The position numbers were made by a program, and so were the translations under genes. Below, piece by piece: positions 26,927-35,022 of a stretch of DNA of 60,883 nt. Under the pieces are notes generated by a model, which was not told where the DNA came from, ran no database searches, and was given only the letters and a program-made list of their open reading frames with translations. The stretch comes from Paenibacillus tritici (GTDB taxonomy: Bacteria > Bacillota > Bacilli > Paenibacillales > Paenibacillaceae). The stretch spans positions 1 through 60,883 of the forward strand of contig NZ_JABMKX010000028.1 in the NCBI RefSeq assembly GCF_013204885.1, given 5' to 3'. Numbering within the stretch: position 1 is the first letter of the stretch; each line of letters begins with the position of its first letter.

Positions 26927-28075
26927 ATGGGAAACCGGACATTCCTGAGTGTTACCAGTGCCGATACAGATTGGATTGATTATGAGAATACAGCTTTCGA
27001 GACGAATAATTTTCTCGCTCCAGTATGGTTTTGTCTGGTCAGCCAAGACCAGTTCCAGCGCTATAGCAGGCAGCTTATGCAAGCTTGGAGCAAGATTCAA
27101 CCCCATATGGACCAACCGGATGTGGAGGATTTGCCGGAGTGGAAGCAGTTCTCCGAGGCCTTCCAATGGCAGATTCCATGGGCGGATGCTGCGGAGCAGT
27201 TACGCCTGAGTGTACCCGGCACGCTGGCCCGTTTCCCCTCGCTTGCCACTCCTGTACAGGAGTGGCTGGAGACCTTATCGACCCATGTACAGCGTTATTC
27301 ATCTGCCGTTATTCATCTGGAGCTTTCGCAATATTTCTCGTTCACGGGCGATCCCGCCCTGTATCTGAGAGACATTCAAGAGTACGTTACCCTCTGGCAG
27401 TCGCCGCATCCCTCGCAGGAGAAGGTCTGGCAGGGAGCAGCCGATAACTTCTATATGCTGAATGGGGAGCATTTGCCATGGAGAGAACGTGCGGCAGCTC
27501 AACCGGAGCAAGCTGCGGATATTCAGCCAGCACAGTCCGTTCCTCCGGCATCCGGGAAGCGCCAGTCCAAATGGCGGCAGGAGCTCTACATCTGGTTGCT
27601 TGCGATTCTATCCGCAGCCCTCTTTTTTACCGTCTATATCAAGACCTCCAGTGGTTGGTTGGCGGTGCTCTGCTTCTTCATCCCCTCTCTGTGTATCGTT
27701 TGGTGGAATATAATTAACGGTCGTAAACAAACCTCCCGTCATCAGCTCGAAGCGGCTGGGACCTTGAAGAGGAACAGTCCCCCTTCTGATGCTGTGCTCA
27801 GGATTGAGTATTTCGCTGGGCATTCCCCTATTGGGGTGGATGGCATGGAGACCGGTCCTTCGGAGGATAAAGCGTTACCGGATCTTATCCCTTGGCTGCA
27901 AATCCTGCAAGCGACGGTGCTTTCATCTCATGTGGTTGAGCTCATCATCTCTGCTAACCATTCACCAGTCTCTACCTTACCAATTCATTTGAAGCTGGAT
28001 GAACAGCTGGATGCCAAGGATATCGTATCAGCGGTTAACGCGATGGTGCTGGCTCATGACAAAACATTCGTATGA
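26927..28075 (+). CDS. Membrane protein of unknown function
   Basis: I do not recognise the family of this 382-residue protein. The N-terminal 215 residues are soluble and Trp/Gln-rich, then come two adjacent hydrophobic helices (about 228-245 and 248-268: LLAILSAALFFTVYI and LAVLCFFIPSLCIVWWNII) and a C-terminal domain of about 110 residues. AGGAGG lies 12 bases before ATG 26927, and the frame is open a little further upstream. Its last 22 bp overlap the end of the YukJ-like gene on the other strand. Confidence 0.7.
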   Translation: MGNRTFLSVTSADTDWIDYENTAFETNNFLAPVWFCLVSQDQFQRYSRQLMQAWSKIQPHMDQPDVEDLPEWKQFSEAFQWQIPWADAAEQLRLSVPGTLARFPSLATPVQEWLETLSTHVQRYSSAVIHLELSQYFSFTGDPALYLRDIQEYVTLWQSPHPSQEKVWQGAADNFYMLNGEHLPWRERAAAQPEQAADIQPAQSVPPASGKRQSKWRQELYIWLLAILSAALFFTVYIKTSSGWLAVLCFFIPSLCIVWWNIINGRKQTSRHQLEAAGTLKRNSPPSDAVLRIEYFAGHSPIGVDGMETGPSEDKALPDLIPWLQILQATVLSSHVVELIISANHSPVSTLPIHLKLDEQLDAKDIVSAVNAMVLAHDKTFV

Positions 28076-28800
28076 TTACATTCACTGACTGGCTTGGTCG
28101 CATCGCCCTGGTCGTTAGTACACCAGGACTGAGACTGGAAGGCCAAGAAGATAGCGACCCATCTGCGTTCATTCTCAAAATGAATGAGGACGCCGCCGTC
28201 TTGCCATGCGCCATTTTCTCTAGCGTACCCGCCGGCGTTGCCTTGATTCATATGAATATTATGAACTCCGCGTCCGGGAGTGAAGCCGAAATACTTATCG
28301 GGCTTCTCCTCTTCCGGCCCCCAAGGCTCGCCGAATACGTACAGGGTTGCATCCTGTTCCTGTGCCTCCTTGAGATAAGAGGTGATTTTGTCATACAGAT
28401 TGTTGTGGGGGTCGCTGTCTTCGGTTTCATTCGGGTTCGTATTAGGCAGAGCTACCATCTTGTTAGGGATCACCAGGTTCCCCCGGATATAATCAAGGGC
28501 AAGATTCCGGTTGTCCCTGGTTATCTCCGTGAAGCCGGATTCAAGTGTGAGCCAACGCGCCGTTTCATCTGACTTGAAATCTTCCCCTACATAATAAAGC
28601 ACCTGATTGGCTGTGTCTTCCGGTAAATGCTTTGCTTTCTCGCTGGATTGGATGTTGATCGCTAATCTATACTTTTGGATGAAGTCATCTTCAGCCAGTA
28701 CCTCAATATGATTGTTTTTGTCACCTAGCTTATATATAGTTTCTTCATTGGATAGTTTGCATTTTAATACGCCGTAACCACGATTGAACCCGTTACCCAT
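28054..28800 (-). CDS. YukJ family protein (DUF2278)
   Basis: The 248-residue protein matches the YukJ/DUF2278 pattern: start GYGVLKCKL, central LALDYIRGNLV, and the C-terminal signature DGGVLIHFENERRWVAIFLAFQSQSW. GVHNIHMNQGN contains conserved His/Asn residues that could be catalytic or metal-binding. The function of the family is not established. It converges on the unknown membrane protein gene with a 22-bp overlap and diverges from the ASCH gene. Confidence 0.88.
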   Translation of the reverse strand: MGNGFNRGYGVLKCKLSNEETIYKLGDKNNHIEVLAEDDFIQKYRLAINIQSSEKAKHLPEDTANQVLYYVGEDFKSDETARWLTLESGFTEITRDNRNLALDYIRGNLVIPNKMVALPNTNPNETEDSDPHNNLYDKITSYLKEAQEQDATLYVFGEPWGPEEEKPDKYFGFTPGRGVHNIHMNQGNAGGYARENGAWQDGGVLIHFENERRWVAIFLAFQSQSWCTNDQGDATKPVSECNHTNVLS

Positions 28801-28879
28801 CCTTCATCAGTCCTCCTTCATAACCCTTATTCTTTCCTTGGGAGGCTATAGTAATGCATCAGAGGAGGCAAGCTATATT

Positions 28880-29302
28880 ATGAAATGTCTGACCATTCGA
28901 CAGCCGTGGGCAACCCTGATTGCGCTGGGTGAAAAGCAAATTGAAACCCGCTCCTGGCGGACGTCCTACCGGGGGACATTGGCCATTCATGCCGGGATGC
29001 AGGTGAATAAGGCCATTTGCAGGACAGAGCCTTATCAGTCCTTGCTCGCCCGTCACGGGTTCACTGCCGACAACCTGCCGGTTGGAAGAATTGTGGCGAC
29101 CAGCCGTCTTGCGGATTGCTGTGAGGTTACGCTTCAGCAGGTACAGCAGGGCTGGCCGGGCGGAAATGAATATATATTCGGCAATTATACAGAAGGCAGG
29201 TTCGCCTGGAAGCTGGAGGAGGTTGTTCCGCTGGTACATCCTATACCTGCCAAAGGACGCTTAGGGTTCTGGGAGTATCCTGTTCTTGAAGAGGAGGATT
29301 GA
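28880..29302 (+). CDS. ASCH-domain protein
   Basis: The 140-residue protein has the ASCH fold (RNA-binding, PUA-like). The diagnostic start KCLTIRQPWATLIALGEKQIETRSW is followed by RGTLAIHAG and VGRIVATSRLADC. ASCH proteins are thought to bind RNA or hydrolyse modified nucleosides such as N4-acetylcytidine. GAGGAGG lies 12 bases before ATG 28880; the upstream in-frame ATGs lack a site. Confidence 0.87.
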   Translation: MKCLTIRQPWATLIALGEKQIETRSWRTSYRGTLAIHAGMQVNKAICRTEPYQSLLARHGFTADNLPVGRIVATSRLADCCEVTLQQVQQGWPGGNEYIFGNYTEGRFAWKLEEVVPLVHPIPAKGRLGFWEYPVLEEED

Positions 29303-29470
29303 CTCCGCCCCGTGTCACAGGGAATAATAATTTTCATCAAAATCCGTGGTTAGCTGGTATAATTGGGATATTCGGCGGGAAATCTTCCTATATATAAGGA
29401 TAGCGGGCTCTGTGGCGGTAAGCCGCTGAAGCCGGAGCAGAAATGCCGGGAAGGAGCGTATGCATAATAG

Positions 29471-29611
29471 ATGGGTAGCCTTCTTATTGCATGGCTTTGT
29501 ATGCTTTGTTTGTTTATTGTGTTTAAGGATCAGGTAAGTCGTAGGATTCTGTATCCTGTAGCTTTTGCGGTTATTTGTGGTACGTTAGGTTACTGGACGG
29601 TGTTAATGTAA
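29471..29611 (+). CDS. Possible 46-residue membrane peptide
   Basis: ATG at 29471 opens a 46-codon frame coding two hydrophobic segments (LLIAWLCMLCLFIVF and VAFAVICGTLGYWTVL) joined by the basic turn KDQVSRRI. GGAAGGAG lies 14 bases upstream, longer than ideal, and an overlapping ATG at 29460 reads a different short frame. The composition is like a real membrane peptide, but there is no homology evidence. Confidence 0.35.
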   Translation: MGSLLIAWLCMLCLFIVFKDQVSRRILYPVAFAVICGTLGYWTVLM

Positions 29612-29638
29612 TTGGCATCCGGGGTTCGCTCGATTCAA

Positions 29639-29664
29639 AAGTCCTGCCGCTTGCGGCAGGACTT
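29639..29664 (-). terminator. Terminator of the 29671-30039 gene
   Basis: AAGTCCTGCCGC pairs perfectly with GCGGCAGGACTT around TT. On the minus strand it is followed by TTTT and starts 7 bases after the stop codon of the hypothetical gene. Confidence 0.8.
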
Positions 29665-29670
29665 CTTTGG

Positions 29671-30039
29671 TTACCAAATTGCAATCCTCTTCTCCATCCC
29701 CAGGTAGCTGCGCATATGCAGGGTGGCTTGGGCGGCAATCACATCATCCAGCAGCAGCATCCGCTCATGATAACCCCTGCAGACGAATTTGGCTTCCACC
29801 CCAATCTCCAGCCGCTGCTGTTCATAGACCCTCAGACCACGGGCCCGCATCCCGGCACGGACCTCCCGCAGATCGGCAGTTGCAGCATGGACGGCACTCT
29901 GAATCACCAACAGATAAGGCGCGGGCGTGCGCAGCTCCGATGACATCACGGAAGCATCACGTTCAAAGGCGGATATAATAAGCGGCAGCAAAATATAGGA
30001 TTTGACCAGCAGGTTGTCCTGGCTCTCTGCTCTCTGCAT
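29671..30039 (-). CDS. Conserved hypothetical protein
   Basis: The 122-residue soluble, Arg-rich protein has a hydrophobic start (SYILLPLIISAFERDA) and an all-alpha appearance; I do not recognise the family. The start at 30039 is chosen because AAGGGG lies 9 bases upstream; the frame is open 36 bases further without a site. It has its own terminator and is divergent from the Fnr-type promoter region at 30130. Confidence 0.65.
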   Translation of the reverse strand: MQRAESQDNLLVKSYILLPLIISAFERDASVMSSELRTPAPYLLVIQSAVHAATADLREVRAGMRARGLRVYEQQRLEIGVEAKFVCRGYHERMLLLDDVIAAQATLHMRSYLGMEKRIAIW

Positions 30040-30129
30040 CCCTCTCAACCCCTTGGCAAGAACATATATTCGCATTGTAACTCAAAGTGCAAAGAATAAT
30101 CAACGAAATTTATAAACTCAGGCTAATTA

Positions 30130-30172
30130 TGTGATATAATTCACAATAAAATATACAGAATTATTTTATATT
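30130..30172 (+). promoter_or_regulatory. Fnr-type class II promoter
   Basis: TGTGATATAATTCACA at 30130-30145 is a perfect TGTGA-N6-TCACA palindrome, the consensus of Bacillus Fnr (and CRP). TATATT at 30167-30172 is a good -10. With the start placed 7 bases after it (30179), the palindrome centre is at -41.5, the exact position used by Fnr to activate. It lies upstream of the 35-residue peptide gene. Confidence 0.75.
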
Positions 30173-30222
30173 AAAATTGAAATAATAAAGATTAAAAAAA
30201 ATCAGTTCAAAGGAGAATGGCC

Positions 30223-30330
30223 ATGAGTCATGAAGGAAGTCTCCGCCGCGGTTTGGTATTCGGGTTCATTCTAAGTGTTCCGCTCTGGGTGTCGATCATT
30301 GGCTGGGTTCAGCTGCTGGGGGTTGCTTAA
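30223..30330 (+). CDS. 35-residue single-pass membrane peptide
   Basis: The short frame has a strong site (AAGGAG, 7 bases before ATG). The product has a basic N-terminus (SHEGSLRRG) and one transmembrane helix (LVFGFILSVPLWVSIIGWVQLLGV), so it should sit in the membrane with the N-terminus inside. The good site, membrane-protein composition and Fnr-type promoter upstream make it probably real. No function is known; small membrane peptides often bind a larger transporter or oxidase. Confidence 0.65.
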   Translation: MSHEGSLRRGLVFGFILSVPLWVSIIGWVQLLGVA

Positions 30331-30648
30331 ACGAGTGTTGTCCATAATTGGGTGACACCTGTTTTTTTGGTTTATAGTAATCCATAAATAGGTAATATTA
30401 CATACCGAAAGGAATAGACTGTAATTAAATATACAAATAGAATGATAAATAGGACATATGTATCAAATTTTAATAATAAAAATTAATATAATTATAGAGG
30501 ATAAGCTGAAAGTGCAGCGGTTAGGGTTTGATTTCTTGGATTTTTTCGGCAGGCTCAGAAAAGGGTAGTGAGGCCTTAACCCTTGGGGGACAAGGGGTTG
30601 TAGAGAATTATTTTCGAGGGAGTAGCTAAAAAATATATTGGAAAAGGA
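30331..30648. other. AT-rich spacer, no gene seen
   Basis: I see no open frame with a ribosome binding site, no tRNA and no clear terminator in this stretch. Confidence 0.6.
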
Positions 30649-30678
30649 TTGACAATAGGACTGGAGACCGGATAAACT
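30649..30678 (+). promoter_or_regulatory. Promoter of the surface protein gene
   Basis: TTGACA (30649-30654) and TAAACT (30673-30678) with an 18-bp spacer. It would start a leader of about 250 bases that contains the riboswitch. Confidence 0.55.
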
Positions 30679-30765
30679 GAAATTAGTACAAAAGTAACAA
30701 ATGTCATAGACTCAACAACGATAATACATAAGCAACTCTCAATTTCATATCGAAATCATGTACAA

Positions 30766-30848
30766 ACGCAAACCGTATCGAAAGAGCGGGACGCAAAGTC
30801 AGGAATCTACCGCCCCTTAAGTTGAGGCTAAGGTCGTCCGGCCGCCGT
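30766..30848 (+). promoter_or_regulatory. Cyclic di-GMP-I (GEMM) riboswitch
   Basis: The hallmark segment GCAAACC..., hairpin ACCGTATCGAAAGAGCGGG with the GAAA tetraloop, and GGGACGCAAAG are present, followed by a second helix (GGAATCTACC...AAGGTCGTCC). The basal P1 helix is not obvious by eye, which lowers certainty. It stands directly before a terminator and a giant surface protein gene, a usual setting for c-di-GMP control of adhesins. Confidence 0.72.
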
Positions 30849-30878
30849 GAAGCTAACCCTTCTTGGCGGTCTTTTTTT
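30842..30878 (+). terminator. Riboswitch expression-platform terminator
   Basis: CCGCC (30842-30846) and GAAG pair with CTTC and GGCGG (30865-30869), followed by seven T's. Its 5' arm overlaps the end of the predicted c-di-GMP aptamer, so ligand binding can compete with terminator folding. This predicts that c-di-GMP allows read-through, but the direction needs testing. Confidence 0.8.
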
Positions 30879-30937
30879 GTTATAGTTATGCGGCAGATTC
30901 ATAGAATAGTTAATAGTTAAATAGGAGGTGTGGACTA

Positions 30938-33900
30938 TTGAGAACTAGAGTGCGGAGAACAGCCGCTGTCTTTCTGGCGGGTATCATGACCTTATCTAGC
31001 GCCTTTTCTTGGGGGACAGAGGTAAGGGCAGCTTCGGGTGTGCCTTATAACCCTACAGCGGTTTTGGGAGTTGCAGGCAATTTTAATGCTTTTCTATTCG
31101 GAGATTTCGCACAAGGTAATGATCAGATTGAAGGCCGCCTAGCAGCAGCGGGGGATATTACTCTCTCCGGTGGGTACGGAGTGGCCAGGGCATACAGGAA
31201 TTCAACACCTACGGATGTTCTCGTCGCCGGCAGGAAATTTATACATTCGGGCAGTGGAGAAATCTACGGGAACGTGGTCTATGGGGACAGCATTTCAGCC
31301 AATGAGCCTAGCGTTAACATCAAGGGCACGAAGAAGCAGGGCAGCCCGATTGATTTTGCAGCAGAGAGGCAGTATCTGATCTCGCGTTCCGCAGAATACG
31401 GGGCATTGTCCAGTACCAATGAGGTTGGTAATAACCATTACGGAGGACTTACCATCATTGCACCGGACCGCTTCAATGTGGTTCATCTGGATGCTGCTAC
31501 GCTGGCAACTACAAATCATATTCAATTTAACATTGCCGGGAATGCCACATTGATTATTAATATAAGCGGATCTACAGTCAATGTACCAAGCTTTGCAATG
31601 AATAACGGCAGAGCAAGCCAGGTATTGTTCAATTTCTACGAAGCGACTAAGGTGAATATCGCGTATACATCCTTTTTCGGGACGATACTCGCGCCTAACG
31701 CGGATGTCCATTATTCCGGAGCGGAGCTGTACGGGACTCTAATTGCACAATCTTTTAGCGGCGGAGTAGAGATGCACCTTGGAATGTACCAGGGAGAGGG
31801 ACCACCGCCTAGTCCAACGCCGACAGTAACGCCAACGCCTAGCCCAACACCGACGGTAACACCAACACCGACAGTGAAGCCGACACCGACGGTAACACCG
31901 ACACCAACAGTGAAACCTACGCCGACGGTAACACCGACACCGACAGTGAAGCCTACGCCGACGGTAAAACCGACACCAACAGTGAAACCTACGCCGACGG
32001 TAACACCGACACCAACAGTGAAGCCTACGCCGACGGTAACACCGACACCAACAGTGAAGCCTACGCCGACGGTAAAACCGTCACCGACACCTAAGTGCAC
32101 CCCAACACCAACACCGACAGTGAAGCCAACGCCAACACCAACAGTGAAGCCGACGCCAACACCGACGGTGAAGCCAACGCCAACACCGACGGTGAAGCCG
32201 ACGCCAACACCGACGGCAGTACCAACACCTACGCCAACGGCAGTACCGACACCAACACCGACGGCAGTACCAACACCAACGCCAACGGCAGTACCGACAC
32301 CAACACCGACGGCAGTACCAACACCAACGCCAACTGCCGAGCCGACACCAACACCGACGGTAGAGCCAACACCGACACCAACGGAAGCGCCGACACCGAC
32401 GCCGACGGCAGTACCAACACCGACGCCGACGCCAACGCCGACGGAAGAGCCAACACCAACGCCGACGGCAGTACCGACACCGACGCCGACGGCAGAGCCG
32501 ACACCAACGCCAACACCAACGGTAGAGCCGACACCGACACCGACGGTAGAGCCAACACCGACACCGACGGCAGTGTCAACACCAACACCAACGGCAGTAC
32601 CAACACCGACGCCGACGGCAGTACCAACACCAGAGCCGACGCCAACGCCGACGGTAGAGCCAACACCAACGCCGACTGCCGAGCCGACACCGACGCCAAC
32701 GGCAGTACCGACACCAACACCGACGGCAGTACCAACACCAACGCCAACGGCAGAGCCAACACTAACGCCGACACCAACACCGACGGTAGAGCCAACACCG
32801 ACACCAACTGCAGCACCGACACCGACGCCGACGGCAGTACCAACACCAGAGCCGACACCAACGCCGACGGTAGAGCCAACACCAACGCCGACGGCAGCAC
32901 CAACGCCAACACCGACGGCAGAGCCAACACCGACGTCGACGGCAGCGCCGACACCAACACCGACGCCGACGGCAGAGCCGACACCAACGCCAACGGCAGC
33001 ACCGACACCGACGCCGACGGCAGAGCCGACACCAACACCAACGGCAGCACCGACACCAGAGCCGACACCAACACCGACGGCAGCACCGACACCAACGCCG
33101 ACGGTAGAGCCAACACCAACGGCAGAGCCAACACCGACGCCAACGGCAGTACCAACACCAACGCCAACGGTAGAGCCAACGCCGACGGCAGTACCGACAC
33201 CAACACCGACGGTAGAGCCAACACCGACGCCAACGACAGAGCCAACGCCGACACCAGATCCAACATCGACGCCAACGCCGACACCAGACCCAACGTCGAC
33301 GCCAACGCCGACACCAGATCCAACATCGACGCCAACGCCGACACCAGATCCAACATCGACGCCAACGCCGACACCAGATCCAACATCGACGCCAACGCCG
33401 ACACCAGATCCAACATCGACGCCAACGCCGACACCAGATCCAACGTCGACGCCAACGCCGACACCAGATCCAACATCGACGCCAACGCCGACACCAGATC
33501 CAACGTCGACGCCAACGCCGACACCAGATCCAACGTCGACGCCAACGCCGACACCAGATCCAACATCGACACCAACGCCGACACCAGATCCAACATCGAC
33601 GCCAACGCCGACACCAGATCCAACACCGGCATCGACACCAGTACCTACATCGCCGCCATTTAGTTTCCCTCCAGTGCCAACGCCGACTCCGATTATCGGA
33701 TTCATCGTAAGCAATGATGTGGCTATTGATGAGGTGGCTATTGATGAAGATCCGCTGCCGCTAGGACCTGTAGCAACTCCAGCAGCAACGCTGGCACCAA
33801 CACCAGCGCCGACACCGGCTGTAGCGGTTGCTCCAGTAGCCGCGACACCGGAGCCAACTCCTTCAGCGGTACCGACGGATGTAATCATTGTTGATGAGGA

Positions 33901-34045
33901 AGTTCCTCTAGGCGGTGTGCCTGCGGATGGAGTTCTGCCGAAGACGGGTGAATCCAGCCCTGCGCCATATTATTTTGCCGGTTTAGCTCTTGCTGGTCTG
34001 GGCTTGATTCTTAGAAGAACTGCCAGAAACGGCAAACGCAAGTGA
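30938..34045 (+). CDS. LPXTG surface protein, choice-of-anchor A domain and Pro/Thr stalk
   Basis: The 1035-residue wall protein starts with TTG 30938, which has AGGAGG at a good distance. A signal peptide (about 1-31, cut after VRA) is followed by a choice-of-anchor A / collagen-binding-like domain (about 36-285: LGVAGNFNAFLFGDF, EGRLAAAGDI, FFGTILAPNADVHYSGAELYGTLIAQSF). A stalk of about 620 residues consists almost only of PTPTP.. repeats and ends in 12 PDPTS-containing decapeptides plus one PDPTP. Sortase motif LPKTG is at residues 1000-1004, then a membrane helix and a basic tail. It is probably an adhesin displayed far from the wall, under c-di-GMP riboswitch control. Confidence 0.93.
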   Translation: MRTRVRRTAAVFLAGIMTLSSAFSWGTEVRAASGVPYNPTAVLGVAGNFNAFLFGDFAQGNDQIEGRLAAAGDITLSGGYGVARAYRNSTPTDVLVAGRKFIHSGSGEIYGNVVYGDSISANEPSVNIKGTKKQGSPIDFAAERQYLISRSAEYGALSSTNEVGNNHYGGLTIIAPDRFNVVHLDAATLATTNHIQFNIAGNATLIINISGSTVNVPSFAMNNGRASQVLFNFYEATKVNIAYTSFFGTILAPNADVHYSGAELYGTLIAQSFSGGVEMHLGMYQGEGPPPSPTPTVTPTPSPTPTVTPTPTVKPTPTVTPTPTVKPTPTVTPTPTVKPTPTVKPTPTVKPTPTVTPTPTVKPTPTVTPTPTVKPTPTVKPSPTPKCTPTPTPTVKPTPTPTVKPTPTPTVKPTPTPTVKPTPTPTAVPTPTPTAVPTPTPTAVPTPTPTAVPTPTPTAVPTPTPTAEPTPTPTVEPTPTPTEAPTPTPTAVPTPTPTPTPTEEPTPTPTAVPTPTPTAEPTPTPTPTVEPTPTPTVEPTPTPTAVSTPTPTAVPTPTPTAVPTPEPTPTPTVEPTPTPTAEPTPTPTAVPTPTPTAVPTPTPTAEPTLTPTPTPTVEPTPTPTAAPTPTPTAVPTPEPTPTPTVEPTPTPTAAPTPTPTAEPTPTSTAAPTPTPTPTAEPTPTPTAAPTPTPTAEPTPTPTAAPTPEPTPTPTAAPTPTPTVEPTPTAEPTPTPTAVPTPTPTVEPTPTAVPTPTPTVEPTPTPTTEPTPTPDPTSTPTPTPDPTSTPTPTPDPTSTPTPTPDPTSTPTPTPDPTSTPTPTPDPTSTPTPTPDPTSTPTPTPDPTSTPTPTPDPTSTPTPTPDPTSTPTPTPDPTSTPTPTPDPTSTPTPTPDPTPASTPVPTSPPFSFPPVPTPTPIIGFIVSNDVAIDEVAIDEDPLPLGPVATPAATLAPTPAPTPAVAVAPVAATPEPTPSAVPTDVIIVDEEVPLGGVPADGVLPKTGESSPAPYYFAGLALAGLGLILRRTARNGKRK
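31804..33250. repeat. Degenerate CCAACACCGACG-type repeat coding PTPTP
   Basis: Hexanucleotide-based repeats coding Pro-Thr pairs interrupted by V-K/V-E/A-V/A-E/A-A run through the stalk. The codon third positions vary (ACA, ACG, CCA, CCG, CCT), so the array is older than the homogeneous 30-bp block that follows. It produces long spurious open frames in other phases. Confidence 0.9.
33253..33630. repeat. 30-bp tandem repeats, 13 units
   Basis: Nearly identical 30-bp units code for the decapeptide TPTPDPTSTP (in phase). Differences are almost limited to single synonymous changes (GAT/GAC, ACA/ACG). Such uniformity means recent expansion or gene conversion, and copy number probably varies between strains. 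Confidence 0.95.
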
Positions 34046-34092
34046 GTGACCCGAACTGAGATTAATACAAAGCAATGACCCAGTATTTTGAC

Positions 34093-34136
34093 AAGAGCTG
34101 CTTTCGGAGAGGACGTTCTCCTGGAAGCAGCTCTTT
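34093..34136 (+). terminator. Terminator of the surface protein gene
   Basis: AAGAGCTGCTTTC (34093-34105) pairs with GAAGCAGCTCTTT (34124-34136), with an inner GGAGA/TCTCC helix. It lies 48 bp after the stop codon. Confidence 0.8.
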
Positions 34137-34179
34137 GCTGTTGTTTAGGAGATTTTAATTTTCGTCTGTGTGCGAAAAC

Positions 34180-34566
34180 AAACATGTTTCAAGGCACAAC
34201 TCCAGCATGAAAATGTGCAGCGCGCCTAAAAACAGAACGTCGTCTGTTCATCTATTTAACAAATTTTAACGGAAAACCGAACACAATTGGATTGGATACG
34301 CCGCGTAGGCCGAATGTAATCGGAAAACCGAACACAATTGGACTGTGAGCGCCGCGTAGGCCGAATGTAATCGAAAAACCGAATACAATTGGACTGTGAG
34401 CGCCAAGTAAGCCGAATGTAATCGAAAAACCGAACACAATTGGACTGGTAGCGCTGCCTAGGCCGTGCGTTTATCGCAGTGCCAGACGTATTTTCACAGA
34501 AAAACCGAACACAACATGCTGGCGAGAAGGTGAGTAGGCAAATGTATGTGAAAAACCGAATCCAAT
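34180..34566. repeat. Dispersed repeat: leader plus 51-bp tandem units (copy B)
   Basis: The leader (AACATGTTT, AAGGCACAACTCC, GCATGAAAATG; 34181-34219) is shared with copy A. Units beginning G(G/A)AAAACCGAA.ACAATTGGA start at 34271, 34322, 34373 and 34424 (51-bp steps), then 34499 and 34550 (again 51 apart). They contain GTAGGCCGAATGTAATC. The minus strand reads an open frame with 17-residue repeats (IVFGFSITFGLRGAHSP), but no start signal supports it as a gene. Confidence 0.88.
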
Positions 34567-34618
34567 AGGATACAGAGAAAAGCCAGCCTGCTATAGGGAG
34601 CGGCCAGCAGCTAATAGG

Positions 34619-34689
34619 TGGATTTTGTCCAACTGCTGATGAATAAATTAATCCCGGCGGGACAGCAGATGGATAAACAGCACTTAAAT
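34619..34689. repeat. 71-bp dispersed palindromic element, copy 1
   Basis: TGGATTTTGTCCAACTGCTG, a short variable centre, then ACAGCAGATGGATAAACAG and CACTTAAAT. The two ends are partly complementary (TGCTG/CAGCA, TCCA/TGGA). A second copy is at 60592-60662 and a degraded one at 34733-34800. No gene is visible between 34046 and 35022. Confidence 0.7.
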
Positions 34690-34806
34690 CATCTCAAGTC
34701 AGTAAAAATGGGCCAAACTAACAACAGCAGATGCTGTTTTTCCACTTGCTTGCCTGTAACCGTCAGAAATGGATGAATTAAAGTACGTTTGTCCACTTGC
34801 TTGTCG

Positions 34807-34866
34807 GAAGAGCTTTGAAGAGTCGTGAAGAGTCTTGAAGAGCCTTGAGGAGCCTTATAGAGTAAG
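34807..34866. repeat. 10-bp tandem repeat
   Basis: Six decamers of the form GAAGAGYCTT/GAAGAGTCGT run in tandem, decaying towards the end. It is non-coding spacer 160 bp before the hydrolase gene. Confidence 0.75.
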
Positions 34867-35022
34867 GGGGATTTGCTGAGTATGCGGAGAGGGAAGGCTT
34901 ACGGGGGCTGCGGGCTGTATTTTTAGTTAACTTCATCCCGTGCTATACTAGGCTCAAATTAATCATAAGCAAGAGATCACATTCCTGAAATGGAGTGTTT
35001 GCTTACTGAAGGGGGAACGTTT

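Noticed and set aside
33253..33630. Regular 30-bp repeats as a CRISPR array
   Set aside because: There are no unique spacers between units, the repeats code in frame, and no cas genes are present.
31711..33888. Open frame of 725 codons on the minus strand (Gly/Val repeats), and frames of 522 and 469 codons in other phases across the same block
   Set aside because: They result from the stop-free PTPTP-coding repeats of the surface protein. They have no ribosome binding site and are pure low complexity.
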